In this document: positions 1-6,940 of the stretch, one piece after another
How the letters are laid out: each line of letters begins with the position of its first letter
Numbering within the stretch: position 1 is the stretch's first letter
Assembly (NCBI GenBank): GCA_018384465.1
Contig: JAHAYQ010000132.1
Span: 1-7,959, forward strand
Length of the DNA stretch: 7,959 bases
From: Myroides sp.
GTDB lineage: Bacteria; Bacteroidota; Bacteroidia; Flavobacteriales; Flavobacteriaceae
Direction: 5' to 3'
The notes under the pieces: generated by a model
The model's input: the letters and a program-made list of their open reading frames with translations, nothing else
Database searches by the model: none
Told to the model about the DNA's origin: nothing
Position numbers and translations under genes: made by a program

Positions 1-819
1 CTTAAAAGTAATAATTGATCGCGGAGAATGGTTTACCAAATCTTCGCTGATACTACCATTTAAAAAACGAGCAAAACCTTTTCTGCCGTGAGTCCCCATA
101 GCAACTAAATCAGCATTTGCGCGGTCAGCAAAATTTAAGATGCCTTTTTCAATATCTAAATCGTTATAAATAGAAAATTCGTAGGTGTCTAAATCATATT
201 GCTTTAAAAAGTTGTGAGCCAACTCTTCGGCAATGTGTGTAGGTTTAAAGCTATTAGGCGTATTAACCATTAAAAAATGAGGTGTCGCTCCATTTGCTTT
301 TAAAAAGTTAATAATTTTTTCAAAACCAGGTGTAGCTTCCTCAGTGAAATCGTGAGCAAAAACCACCTTGTCAAATTTAATATCCGTATTGTTCCCTTTT
401 ATTGCTAACACAGGTACTTCAGACATTCTAATAACTTTTTCTGTATTTGAACCAATAAAAAACTCTTTAAATCCGCTGGCACCGTGTGAACCCATTACAA
501 TTAAATCAATATCGTTGGTTTTGGCTACCTGAATTACTTCGTTAAACGTTCTACCCAAAATTAAAATTTGTGATACCGTTAGTCCGTTCAGTTCTTCAGA
601 TAATGAGGTTTGAGATAAACGTGCTTCTGCTCCTTCTTTAAATAACATAATCTCAGGTAAATCATAACCCGGTTTAATCATGTCCATGGTTTCTTGAGGC
701 AAATCAATAATATGTAGCAGTATAATTTCAGCGTTCGATTTTCTGGCAATTCCCGCTGCAGCTTTTAGAGCAATCCCTGCTTGCTCTGAAAAATCGGTAG
801 GGACTAAAATTTTTTTCAT
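1..819 (-). CDS. Tandem-domain universal stress protein (UspA family), 3' end cut by window edge
   Basis: The reverse strand reads 273 codons from ATG at 819 to the window edge without a stop, so the extreme C-terminus is missing. The start MKKILVPTDFSEQAG is the classic first strand and loop of a Usp domain. There are two Usp domains, about residues 1-142 and 148-273. Each keeps the nucleotide-binding signature G-2x-G-9x-G(S/T): G110, G113, G123-S124 in the first and G242, G245, G255-S256 in the second. The family consists of soluble cytoplasmic alpha/beta proteins, often ATP-binding, that are induced by starvation or stress; the exact target here is unknown. The second domain ends in SIITFK, a usual last strand, so probably only a few residues are lost. 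The gene is divergent from rimP across a 174-base shared control region. The family call is firm; the physiological role is not. Confidence 0.93.
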   Translation of the reverse strand, partial: MKKILVPTDFSEQAGIALKAAAGIARKSNAEIILLHIIDLPQETMDMIKPGYDLPEIMLFKEGAEARLSQTSLSEELNGLTVSQILILGRTFNEVIQVAKTNDIDLIVMGSHGASGFKEFFIGSNTEKVIRMSEVPVLAIKGNNTDIKFDKVVFAHDFTEEATPGFEKIINFLKANGATPHFLMVNTPNSFKPTHIAEELAHNFLKQYDLDTYEFSIYNDLDIEKGILNFADRANADLVAMGTHGRKGFARFLNGSISEDLVNHSPRSIITFK

Positions 820-863
820 ATGTGGTTAAAATTATAGGTTAGTAAATCTTTACGTTAATTTTA

Positions 864-895
864 TAAATATACTCATAATATGGAATATTATCCAA
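864..895 (-). promoter_or_regulatory. Candidate Bacteroidota-type promoter for the universal stress gene
   Basis: Read on the minus strand, TTG at 895-893 is followed after 21 bases by TATATTTA at 871-864, one base off the TAnnTTTG -7 element. The spacing lies within the range reported for flavobacterial promoters, from memory. A start near 858 would give a leader of about 38 bases. The DNA is so AT-rich that a chance match is possible. Confidence 0.4.
875..891. promoter_or_regulatory. 17-bp inverted repeat, possible operator
   Basis: ATAATAT at 875-881 and ATATTAT at 885-891 are perfect 7-base complementary arms around GGA. The repeat lies between the candidate -33 and -7 elements of the universal stress gene promoter, where a bound regulator could block polymerase. 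It has no U-tract and the arms contain only A and T, so it is not a terminator. Chance is a real alternative in DNA of this composition. Confidence 0.3.
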
Positions 896-922
896 AAAAA
901 AGTATTACTTAAATAAATTTTG

Positions 923-930
923 TATATTTG
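923..930 (+). promoter_or_regulatory. Candidate -7 element of the rimP-nusA-infB promoter
   Basis: TATATTTG matches the Bacteroidota -7 consensus TAnnTTTG exactly. No clear TTG is found at the expected -33 distance; that stretch is an A-tract (894-901) followed by GTATTACTT. Transcription would start near 936, giving a leader of about 58 bases to the ATG at 994. It is the only good match between the universal stress gene and rimP. Confidence 0.55.
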
Positions 931-959
931 CACGGTTATTTATTGTTAAACTAAATAAT

Positions 960-984
960 GAGGGGACGTTTGTCCCCTCTTTTT
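960..984 (+). terminator. Terminator-like hairpin in the rimP leader, possible attenuator
   Basis: GAGGGGAC at 960-967 pairs perfectly with GTCCCCTC at 972-979 around a GTTT loop, and five T residues follow at 980-984. This has the form of an intrinsic terminator, but the gene upstream is divergent, so no transcript needs ending here. It therefore sits in the 5' leader of rimP-nusA-infB, about 25 bases after the likely transcription start and 9 bases before the ATG at 994. No competing antiterminator pairing is visible in the short leader. The structure is seen directly; a regulatory role is inferred. Confidence 0.65.
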
Positions 985-993
985 ATACAAAAG

Positions 994-1458
994 ATGGATT
1001 TTAAAAGCAAGGTTAAAGAGTTGTTAGAACAAGGATTGGCAGAACATCCTTCTCTTTTTTTAATTGATTTTTCTATATCAACCGATTATAAAATTTCGGT
1101 AGTTATTGATGGCGATCAAGGTGTAAACTTGCAAGATTGTATTGATGTAAGCCGTAGTATTGAGCACAATTTAGATCGAGAAGAACAAGACTTTTCGTTA
1201 GAAGTGGCCTCAGCAGGAGCTACAGCACCATTACAATTTCCACGTCAGTATAAAAAAAATATCGGAAGAACGTTGGAAGTAACCACCGAAACCGAAAAAA
1301 TAGAAGCCAAATTGGTTGATGCTACCGAAGAGGCTGTTAAATTAGAATGGAAAGCACGCGAACCAAAAAAGATTGGTAAGGGTAAAGAAACAGTTGTGAA
1401 AACAGCTGAAATTCCGTACATTAGCATCAAGAAAGCAGTTGTAGTTATATCATTTTAA
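994..1458 (+). CDS. rimP: Ribosome maturation factor RimP
   Basis: RimP binds the 30S subunit and helps its late assembly. The 154-residue product from ATG 994 has the normal family length. The N-terminal alpha/beta domain (about 1-82) contains IDGDQGVNLQDCIDVSR at 38-54, matching the family's D-x-x-x-G-V-x-x-x-x-C pattern, and EVASAGATAPL at 70-80, the flavobacterial form of the family's VSSPG-xx-RPL loop. The C-terminal SH3-like barrel covers about 85-154. An in-frame ATG at 958 would add 12 residues (MRGRLSPLFIQK), but these are encoded by the leader hairpin and do not resemble the family, so I prefer 994. That start has no Shine-Dalgarno sequence, as is usual in this phylum. The stop is 17 bases before nusA, and gene order supports the assignment. 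Confidence 0.95.
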   Translation: MDFKSKVKELLEQGLAEHPSLFLIDFSISTDYKISVVIDGDQGVNLQDCIDVSRSIEHNLDREEQDFSLEVASAGATAPLQFPRQYKKNIGRTLEVTTETEKIEAKLVDATEEAVKLEWKAREPKKIGKGKETVVKTAEIPYISIKKAVVVISF

Positions 1459-1475
1459 ATAATACAGATAATTTC

Positions 1476-2720
1476 ATGGATAATATTGCATTAATTGATT
1501 CGTTTTCTGAATTTAAAGATTTTAAACATATAGACAGAGTTACCTTAATGGCAATTTTGGAAGATGTTTTTAGAAATGCATTGAAAAAAAGATTTGGATC
1601 AGACGATAATTTCGACATCATTATCAACCCTGATAAAGGAGATATGGAAATATGGCGAAACCGTGTGGTAGTAAATGATGGAGAGGTAGAAGATGAAAAT
1701 TCGGAAATATCATTAAAAGACGCACGTAGAATTGAACCAGATTTTGAAGTAGGCGAAGAAGTTTCTGAAGAGGTAAAATTAGTGCAGTTAGGAAGAAGAG
1801 CTATTTTAGCTTTACGCCAAAATTTAATTACTAAAATTCAAGAGCACGACAGCACCAACCTATACAAGCAATTCAAAGATATGGTTGATGAAGTGTATGC
1901 CGCAGAAGTTAGCCATGTGCGTCCAAAAGCTGTAATATTGATCGATGAGAACAATAAAGAAATAATATTGCCAAAAGAAAAACAAATCCCATCAGATTAT
2001 TTCAAAAAAGGCGAAACAGTAAAAGGAATTATTGAAAGCGTTGAATTAAAAGGAAACAAACCACAAATTATCATGAGTAGAACCTCTGATTTGTTTCTTG
2101 AAAAATTGTTCGAACAAGAAATTCCTGAAATTGCAGACGGTATTATCACTATTCATAAAGTAGTGCGCATACCAGGCGAAAAAGCAAAAGTAGCTGTTGA
2201 TAGTTACAATGAAAATATTGATGCAGTTGGTGCATGTGTGGGCGTAAAAGGATCTCGTATTCACGGAATTGTTCGCGAATTAGGAAACGAAAACATCGAC
2301 GTAATCAGCTACACTAACAATTCCGAATTATACATTCAACGTGCTTTAAGCCCGGCAAGAATTAATAATATATCAATCAACGAAGAAACAAAACGCGCCA
2401 ATGTGTTGTTGGATATTAGTGAAGTTTCTAAAGCCATTGGTAAGGGTGGGCAAAACATTAAATTAGCTAGCTTGTTAACAGGTTACGAAATTGATGTTAT
2501 TAGAGAAGGAACACAAGTATTAGAAGAAGACGATGTAGAATTAAGAGAATTCTCTGACGAAATTGACGCTTGGGTTATCGATGAATTTATTAAAATAGGT
2601 TTAGACACAGCAAAAAGTGTCTTAAAACACAGTGTGGAAGAATTAATCCGCAGAACAGATTTAGAAGAAGAAACTGTTGAAGATGTTTTAAATATTTTAA
2701 AAGCTGAATTTGAAGAGTAG
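1476..2720 (+). CDS. nusA: Transcription termination/antitermination factor NusA
   Basis: NusA binds RNA polymerase and nascent RNA, lengthens pauses, promotes hairpin termination and takes part in rRNA antitermination. The 414-residue product has the expected domain order: the polymerase-binding N-terminal domain at about 1-125, including the helix LGRRAILALRQNLI near 105-118; an S1 domain at about 133-203, ending in PQIIMSRTS; KH1 at about 225-300, with VGACVGVKGSRI at 251-262; and KH2 at about 301-345, with the GKGGQNIKLA loop at 322-331. The C-terminal tail (about 360-414) is acidic and helical, without the two long acidic repeats of the E. coli protein, as expected for the shorter flavobacterial form. 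It follows rimP by 17 bases and precedes infB by 58. Because NusA controls termination, it could feed back on the hairpin in the rimP leader; that is an inference. Confidence 0.97.
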   Translation: MDNIALIDSFSEFKDFKHIDRVTLMAILEDVFRNALKKRFGSDDNFDIIINPDKGDMEIWRNRVVVNDGEVEDENSEISLKDARRIEPDFEVGEEVSEEVKLVQLGRRAILALRQNLITKIQEHDSTNLYKQFKDMVDEVYAAEVSHVRPKAVILIDENNKEIILPKEKQIPSDYFKKGETVKGIIESVELKGNKPQIIMSRTSDLFLEKLFEQEIPEIADGIITIHKVVRIPGEKAKVAVDSYNENIDAVGACVGVKGSRIHGIVRELGNENIDVISYTNNSELYIQRALSPARINNISINEETKRANVLLDISEVSKAIGKGGQNIKLASLLTGYEIDVIREGTQVLEEDDVELREFSDEIDAWVIDEFIKIGLDTAKSVLKHSVEELIRRTDLEEETVEDVLNILKAEFEE

Positions 2721-2767
2721 TTAAATTAAGTACCCACAAACAACAACACAACGCACAAAAATATACT

Positions 2768-2774
2768 AAAAGGA
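2768..2774 (+). promoter_or_regulatory. Shine-Dalgarno-like AAAAGGA before infB
   Basis: AAAAGGA ends four bases before the infB ATG at 2779. The spacing is a little short, and Bacteroidota rarely use this pairing, so its effect is uncertain. The rest of the 58-base nusA-infB gap (2721-2778) is an A- and C-rich, apparently unstructured leader, which is more typical of start sites in this phylum. It contains no hairpin or promoter I can support. Confidence 0.3.
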
Positions 2775-2778
2775 TCGT

Positions 2779-5688
2779 ATGTCTGAAAAAAGAGTAATAA
2801 GAATAAACAAAGTTTTAAGAGAATTAAACATTTCTCTCGATAGAGCTGTGGAGTTTTTGAAGACGAAAGGTTTTGAAATTGAAGCCTCTCCGAATGCAAA
2901 AATTTCAGATAATGAATTGGCTGTTTTAAACAAACAGTTCTCAGCTGATAAAGGGAAGAAAGAAGCTTCGAAAGAAGTTAGTGAAGAAAAGAAAAAAGAA
3001 AAAGAAGAATTGCGTTTAGAACGCGAGCAGGAAGAAAAACGTAAAAGAGACGAGGAAGAAAAGCGTAAACGCGAAGAAGAGAGTCGTAAAGCGGAAGAAG
3101 AAAACCGTAGAAAGGAAGAAGAAGCGCAACGTAAAAAAGAAGAGGAAGAAAAACGTGAACAAGAAGTAATTAAAGCTAAAGCAGCTAATGTTGCCAGTGT
3201 TAAAACTGTTGGTAAAATTGATTTAGAAGAACCTAAAAAGGTTGCTGTTGATTCTAAAACTACTTCCAAAGACAAACAAGATCCCCCAAAATCAAAGAAA
3301 AAACCAGTTGAAAAACCGGTTGAAAAAGTAGCTGTTAATAAAACGGAGAAAAAGCCGGTTGAAGAACCAGCTGAAAAGCCTGCAAAATCAATAGAAAAAC
3401 CGAAAGAAGAACCTGCGGTTCCTGCAGAACCAGAAGTTATTAAAACGCAGTATCAAAAACTTTCTGGAACTACTTTTACAGGTCAAAAAATTGATTTATC
3501 TCAATTCAATAAGCCTAAAAAGAAAAAAGAAGATCCTAAGAAAGACGGTAATAAAACTGGCGGAGCTAACGCAGCAGGAAATAAAAATAAACGCAAGCGT
3601 ATTGAAAAGCCTGCACAAGGTGGTGGTACGCAAAACCAACAAGGCACCGGAGCAGGAAAACCAAACCAAGGTGGTGGACAAAACCGCCCTGGGCAAGGAG
3701 GAAATCGCAATAATGCCAATGCTAATAACCGCAACGCAGGAAATAAATTCGGAAACAGAAGACAACAACCTGTTGTTAAGGTGGAGCCAACGGAAGAAGA
3801 AGTAAAAAACCAAATCAAAGAAACCTTAGAACGTTTACAAGGAAAACAAAACAAATCTAAGGCTGCTAAATATCGTAAAGATAAACGTGAACTTCACCGT
3901 AAAAAAGAAGAAGAAGCACGTGCAGATGATGATTTAAAAATATTAAAAGTAACCGAATTTGTTACGGTAGGTGAAGTAGCCACTATGATGAATGTGCCTA
4001 TTACACAAGTAATTGGTACGTGTATGTCGTTAGGTATCATGGTTACCATGAACCAACGTTTAGATGCGGAAACACTTACCATTGTTGCTGACGAATTTGG
4101 ATACGAAGTAGAGTTTACTACAGCCGATATTGAAGAAACGATTGTTGAAGAAGTTGACGCACCTGAAGATTTAATCGGAAGAGCGCCAATCGTAACTGTT
4201 ATGGGGCACGTAGATCACGGTAAAACATCGTTGTTAGATTATGTTCGTAAAGCTAACGTAATCGCAGGTGAATCGGGTGGTATTACACAACATATCGGTG
4301 CATATGGAGTAACTTTAGAAAACGGACAAAAAATTACGTTTTTAGATACACCAGGGCACGAAGCTTTTACTGCTATGCGTGCACGTGGTACACAAGTTAC
4401 CGATATTGCAATTATTGTAGTAGCTGCTGACGACGACATTATGCCACAAACCAAAGAGGCTATTTCACACGCACAAGCAGCGGGTGTGCCTATTATCTTT
4501 GCTATTAATAAAGTGGATAAGCACACAGCAAATCCTGACAAAATTAAAGAAAAATTAGCTGCTATGAATTTCCTTGTAGAAGAATGGGGAGGCGCATACC
4601 AGTCGCAAGATATTTCTGCTAAATTTGGTCAAGGAGTACCTGAATTGTTAGAAAAAGTTTTGTTAGAAGCTGAAATGCTTGAGTTAAAAGCAAATCCTAA
4701 CAAATTAGCTACAGGTACTGTAATTGAAGCGTTCTTAGACAAAGGTCGTGGGTATGTATCAACTATTTTAGTACAAACAGGTACTTTACGTGTAGGCGAT
4801 TATATGTTGGCAGGTAAAAATCACGGTAAAATTAAAGCAATGCACGATGAACGCGGTAGAGCAGTAACCGAAGCTGGTCCGTCAAGACCTATTTCTATCT
4901 TAGGATTAGATGGGGCGCCAACTGCGGGTGATAAGTTCAATGTGTTTGAAGACGAGCGTGAAGCAAAATCTATTGCAGCAAAACGTACGCAATTAATTCG
5001 TGAGCAATCGGTTCGTGCACAACGTCATATTACTTTGGCAGAAATTGGTCGTCGTATTGCATTAGGTGATTTTAAAGAGTTGAACATCATTTTAAAAGGA
5101 GACGTGGATGGGTCTGTTGAAGCATTATCTGACTCGTTCTCTAAATTATCAACCGATGAAATCCAAATCAATATCATTCATAAAGGAGTAGGGGCAATTA
5201 CCGAATCGGATGTGTTGTTAGCTACGGCTTCAGACGCAATCATCATCGGGTTCAACGTTAGACCAATGGGTAATGCAAAAACTATTGCTGATAAAGAAGA
5301 AATCGACATCAAAACATATTCTATCATCTATGATGCTATTGATGACGTTAAAGATGCAATGGAAGGTATGTTATCACCAGAATTAAAAGAAGAAATTACC
5401 GGTACCGCAGAAGTACGCGAACTGTTTAAAATTTCTAAAGTGGGAACTATTGCAGGTTGTATGGTTACTGATGGAAAAATCTTCCGCAACTCGAAAATCC
5501 GCTTAATTCGTGAAGGTGTGGTAATTTACACAGGCGTTTTAGAAGCATTGAAACGTTTTAAAGACGATGTTAAAGAAGTTGCTAAAGGATACGATTGTGG
5601 TATGCAAATTAAAAACTACAACGATTTAAAAGAATACGATATCATTGAAGCCTTCCAAGAGGTAGAAGTGAAGAAAACCTTAAAGTAA
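2779..5688 (+). CDS. infB: Translation initiation factor IF-2
   Basis: IF2 is the GTPase that brings formyl-methionyl initiator tRNA to the 30S subunit and promotes subunit joining. The 969-residue product starts with an IF2_N domain (about 1-55), followed by a Lys/Glu/Arg-rich probable coiled coil (about 60-135), a Pro/Val/Glu/Lys-rich stretch (about 173-220) and a Gly/Asn/Gln-rich basic linker (about 255-334). A second IF2_N-like domain covers about 388-446. The G domain has all five motifs: GHVDHGKT 476-483, GGITQHIGAY 500-509, DTPGHE 523-528, NKVD 577-580 and SAK 613-615. The beta-barrel domain II (about 638-740), domain III (about 750-860) and the tRNA-binding C-terminal domain (about 875-969) follow. 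Nothing catalytic is missing. It is the last gene of the rimP-nusA-infB operon and ends 23 bases before a terminator. Confidence 0.98.
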   Translation: MSEKRVIRINKVLRELNISLDRAVEFLKTKGFEIEASPNAKISDNELAVLNKQFSADKGKKEASKEVSEEKKKEKEELRLEREQEEKRKRDEEEKRKREEESRKAEEENRRKEEEAQRKKEEEEKREQEVIKAKAANVASVKTVGKIDLEEPKKVAVDSKTTSKDKQDPPKSKKKPVEKPVEKVAVNKTEKKPVEEPAEKPAKSIEKPKEEPAVPAEPEVIKTQYQKLSGTTFTGQKIDLSQFNKPKKKKEDPKKDGNKTGGANAAGNKNKRKRIEKPAQGGGTQNQQGTGAGKPNQGGGQNRPGQGGNRNNANANNRNAGNKFGNRRQQPVVKVEPTEEEVKNQIKETLERLQGKQNKSKAAKYRKDKRELHRKKEEEARADDDLKILKVTEFVTVGEVATMMNVPITQVIGTCMSLGIMVTMNQRLDAETLTIVADEFGYEVEFTTADIEETIVEEVDAPEDLIGRAPIVTVMGHVDHGKTSLLDYVRKANVIAGESGGITQHIGAYGVTLENGQKITFLDTPGHEAFTAMRARGTQVTDIAIIVVAADDDIMPQTKEAISHAQAAGVPIIFAINKVDKHTANPDKIKEKLAAMNFLVEEWGGAYQSQDISAKFGQGVPELLEKVLLEAEMLELKANPNKLATGTVIEAFLDKGRGYVSTILVQTGTLRVGDYMLAGKNHGKIKAMHDERGRAVTEAGPSRPISILGLDGAPTAGDKFNVFEDEREAKSIAAKRTQLIREQSVRAQRHITLAEIGRRIALGDFKELNIILKGDVDGSVEALSDSFSKLSTDEIQINIIHKGVGAITESDVLLATASDAIIIGFNVRPMGNAKTIADKEEIDIKTYSIIYDAIDDVKDAMEGMLSPELKEEITGTAEVRELFKISKVGTIAGCMVTDGKIFRNSKIRLIREGVVIYTGVLEALKRFKDDVKEVAKGYDCGMQIKNYNDLKEYDIIEAFQEVEVKKTLK

Positions 5689-5711
5689 GCGTTTTTAGTT
5701 AAATATTTGAT

Positions 5712-5734
5712 AAAGGAGTCGGTTGACTCCTTTT
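5712..5734 (+). terminator. Intrinsic terminator after infB
   Basis: AAAGGAGTC at 5712-5720 pairs perfectly over nine bases with GACTCCTTT at 5725-5733 around a GGTT loop. The T-run 5731-5734 is short and partly within the stem, so termination may be incomplete. Its place just after infB supports it as the operon end. Confidence 0.75.
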
Positions 5735-5740
5735 GTCATT

Positions 5741-5769
5741 TTGACAGGTTTGCTGTTTTTTGTATTTTG
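5741..5769 (+). promoter_or_regulatory. Candidate Bacteroidota-type promoter for the zinc metallopeptidase
   Basis: TTG at 5741-5743 is followed after exactly 19 bases by TATTTTG at 5763-5769, one base shorter than the TAnnTTTG -7 element. A start near 5775 would give a leader of about 42 bases. It lies directly downstream of the infB terminator, which suggests the peptidase is transcribed separately from the operon. Confidence 0.55.
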
Positions 5770-5816
5770 GCGCAAGATTTGATATCATATAATAAACAAG
5801 TACTACAAAAGAAATT

Positions 5817-6491
5817 ATGGGATTAATAATAATGGGAATTATTGCACTTGCCAGTTGGTTGGTTGGGTTGCAATTAAAAAGAAAATTTGAAAAATACTCT
5901 AAAATCCATTTGAGGAATGGGATGAGTGGTGCTGAAATTGCCACAAAAATGTTGCATGATCACGGTATTTATGATGTAAAAGTTATTTCTACGCCAGGTA
6001 GATTAACAGATCATTACAACCCTGCCGATAAAACGGTTAACTTAAGCGAAGCGGTTTATAACGAACGCAATGCCGCAGCTGCAGCAGTGGCAGCGCATGA
6101 GGTAGGTCACGCAGTACAACACGCTACTGCCTATAGTTGGTTAACCATGCGTTCTAAAATGGTACCGATTGTTAATATTGCATCACGCTTTATTTCTATT
6201 GCCTTAATTGGAGGGATTCTTATGATTAATACCTTTCCACAGTTATTGCTGATAGGTATTGTTTTATTTGCAGTTACTACATTGTTTTCTATAGTTACCT
6301 TACCGGTTGAATACGATGCCAGTAATCGAGCTTTAAAATGGTTGCAAACAAAGAATATGGTATCTCAACAAGAATATGCGGGCGCTGCCGATTCGTTAAA
6401 ATGGGCTGCACGTACCTATTTGGTAGCTGCATTATCATCTATAGGAACGTTGTTTTACTATTTGATGATTTATATGGGAAGAAGAGAATAA
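5817..6491 (+). CDS. Membrane-bound neutral zinc metallopeptidase (YugP/Zn_peptidase_2 family)
   Basis: The product is 224 residues, normal for the family. It opens with a hydrophobic membrane segment at about 2-19 followed by a basic KRKFEKYSK stretch. A conserved region follows: RNGMSGAEIATKML (33-46), then STPGRLTDHYNPADKTVNLSE (58-78), as in YugP relatives. The zinc site is H94-E-V-G-H98 of the HExxH type: the two histidines bind zinc and E95 is the likely catalytic base. E166 in PVEYDAS is a probable third ligand, by analogy with M48-like peptidases. Further membrane segments lie at about 116-138, 141-163 and 200-219. The substrate is unknown; family members are presumed to act at the inner membrane. 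ATG 5817 begins the first membrane segment, and the in-frame ATG at 5832 would trim it. The gene has its own promoter candidate and ends just before a shared terminator. Confidence 0.9.
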   Translation: MGLIIMGIIALASWLVGLQLKRKFEKYSKIHLRNGMSGAEIATKMLHDHGIYDVKVISTPGRLTDHYNPADKTVNLSEAVYNERNAAAAAVAAHEVGHAVQHATAYSWLTMRSKMVPIVNIASRFISIALIGGILMINTFPQLLLIGIVLFAVTTLFSIVTLPVEYDASNRALKWLQTKNMVSQQEYAGAADSLKWAARTYLVAALSSIGTLFYYLMIYMGRRE

Positions 6492-6497
6492 TAAACT

Positions 6498-6527
6498 AAA
6501 AAACGAGCTTTAAAGCTCGTTTTTTTT
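6498..6527. terminator. Bidirectional intrinsic terminator between converging genes
   Basis: ACGAGCTTTAAAGCTCGT at 6503-6520 is a perfect 18-base palindrome flanked by A residues from 6498 and T residues to 6527. On the plus strand it is a hairpin with eight Ts, ending the peptidase transcript 7 bases after its stop. On the minus strand it is a hairpin with a six-base U-tract, ending the dehydrogenase/TM2 transcript. Both gene ends lie right beside it. Confidence 0.92.
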
Positions 6528-6532
6528 ATGAT

Positions 6533-6940
6533 TTAAAACCATGATTTTTTATTCCGTACGTAAGTGTTGTAAAAATCTTCATCGGTCTTGGTTAAATAAA
6601 TAATTCCTTCTACCAAACCAATAATACCGGTTACGAGTAAAATAAAATAACCAATAATTAAACAAGCGGTAACATATCCTACCAAGCCTAAAATTAATAA
6701 GATAATTCCTTCATTATTGTATCCTAATACAAATTTATGAATACCAATGTGCCCTAAAATAATAGCTAAAATACCCGCTAAAATTTTTTTGCTGTTGGCA
6801 TCTTGTAAGTGATTTCCTTGTTGCGAATAGTTTTGATACGTGTGCTGGTTTTGGTTTTGTTGCGGGTTGTACTGGTTTTGTTGCTTATTATCTTTGCCTG
6901 TAAACCATTGTTCTTCATTAGGTACGCTTTCTTTTTCCAT
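6533..6940 (-). other. TM2-domain membrane protein segment, possibly a separate 135-residue gene
   Basis: An internal ATG at 6940 (residue 319 of the fused frame) starts MEKESVPNEEQWFTG, which looks like a natural N-terminus. Next comes a Gln/Asn/Tyr-rich hydrophilic linker (fused residues about 337-365), then the TM2 domain at about 368-433. Its first hydrophobic helix (ILAGILAIILGHIGIHKFVLG) carries the G-x-x-G-x-H-x-F-x-LG pattern of the family; a longer hydrophobic stretch (about 396-433) follows, then a charged tail. TM2 proteins are small membrane proteins of unclear function. If the upstream A-run had eight As, this gene would begin 7 bases after the dehydrogenase stop, a normal operon spacing. 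Confidence 0.7.

Noticed and set aside
2766..3275. Long minus-strand open frame opposite the start of infB, rich in Ser, Phe and Leu
   Set aside because: It is the antisense image of the Lys/Glu-rich codons of IF2 and has no recognisable domain or start signal; the plus-strand frame is unmistakable infB.
3616..3685. Direct near-repeats such as AAGGTGGTGG at two places
   Set aside because: They encode repeated QGGG motifs of the IF2 linker; there are only two copies with diverged spacers, so this is protein low complexity and not a DNA repeat or CRISPR.
3491..3854. Overlapping plus- and minus-strand open frames within the Gly/Asn-rich part of infB
   Set aside because: They arise from low-complexity, stop-poor codons in IF2. 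None shows a family signature, and all lie inside a confidently assigned gene.
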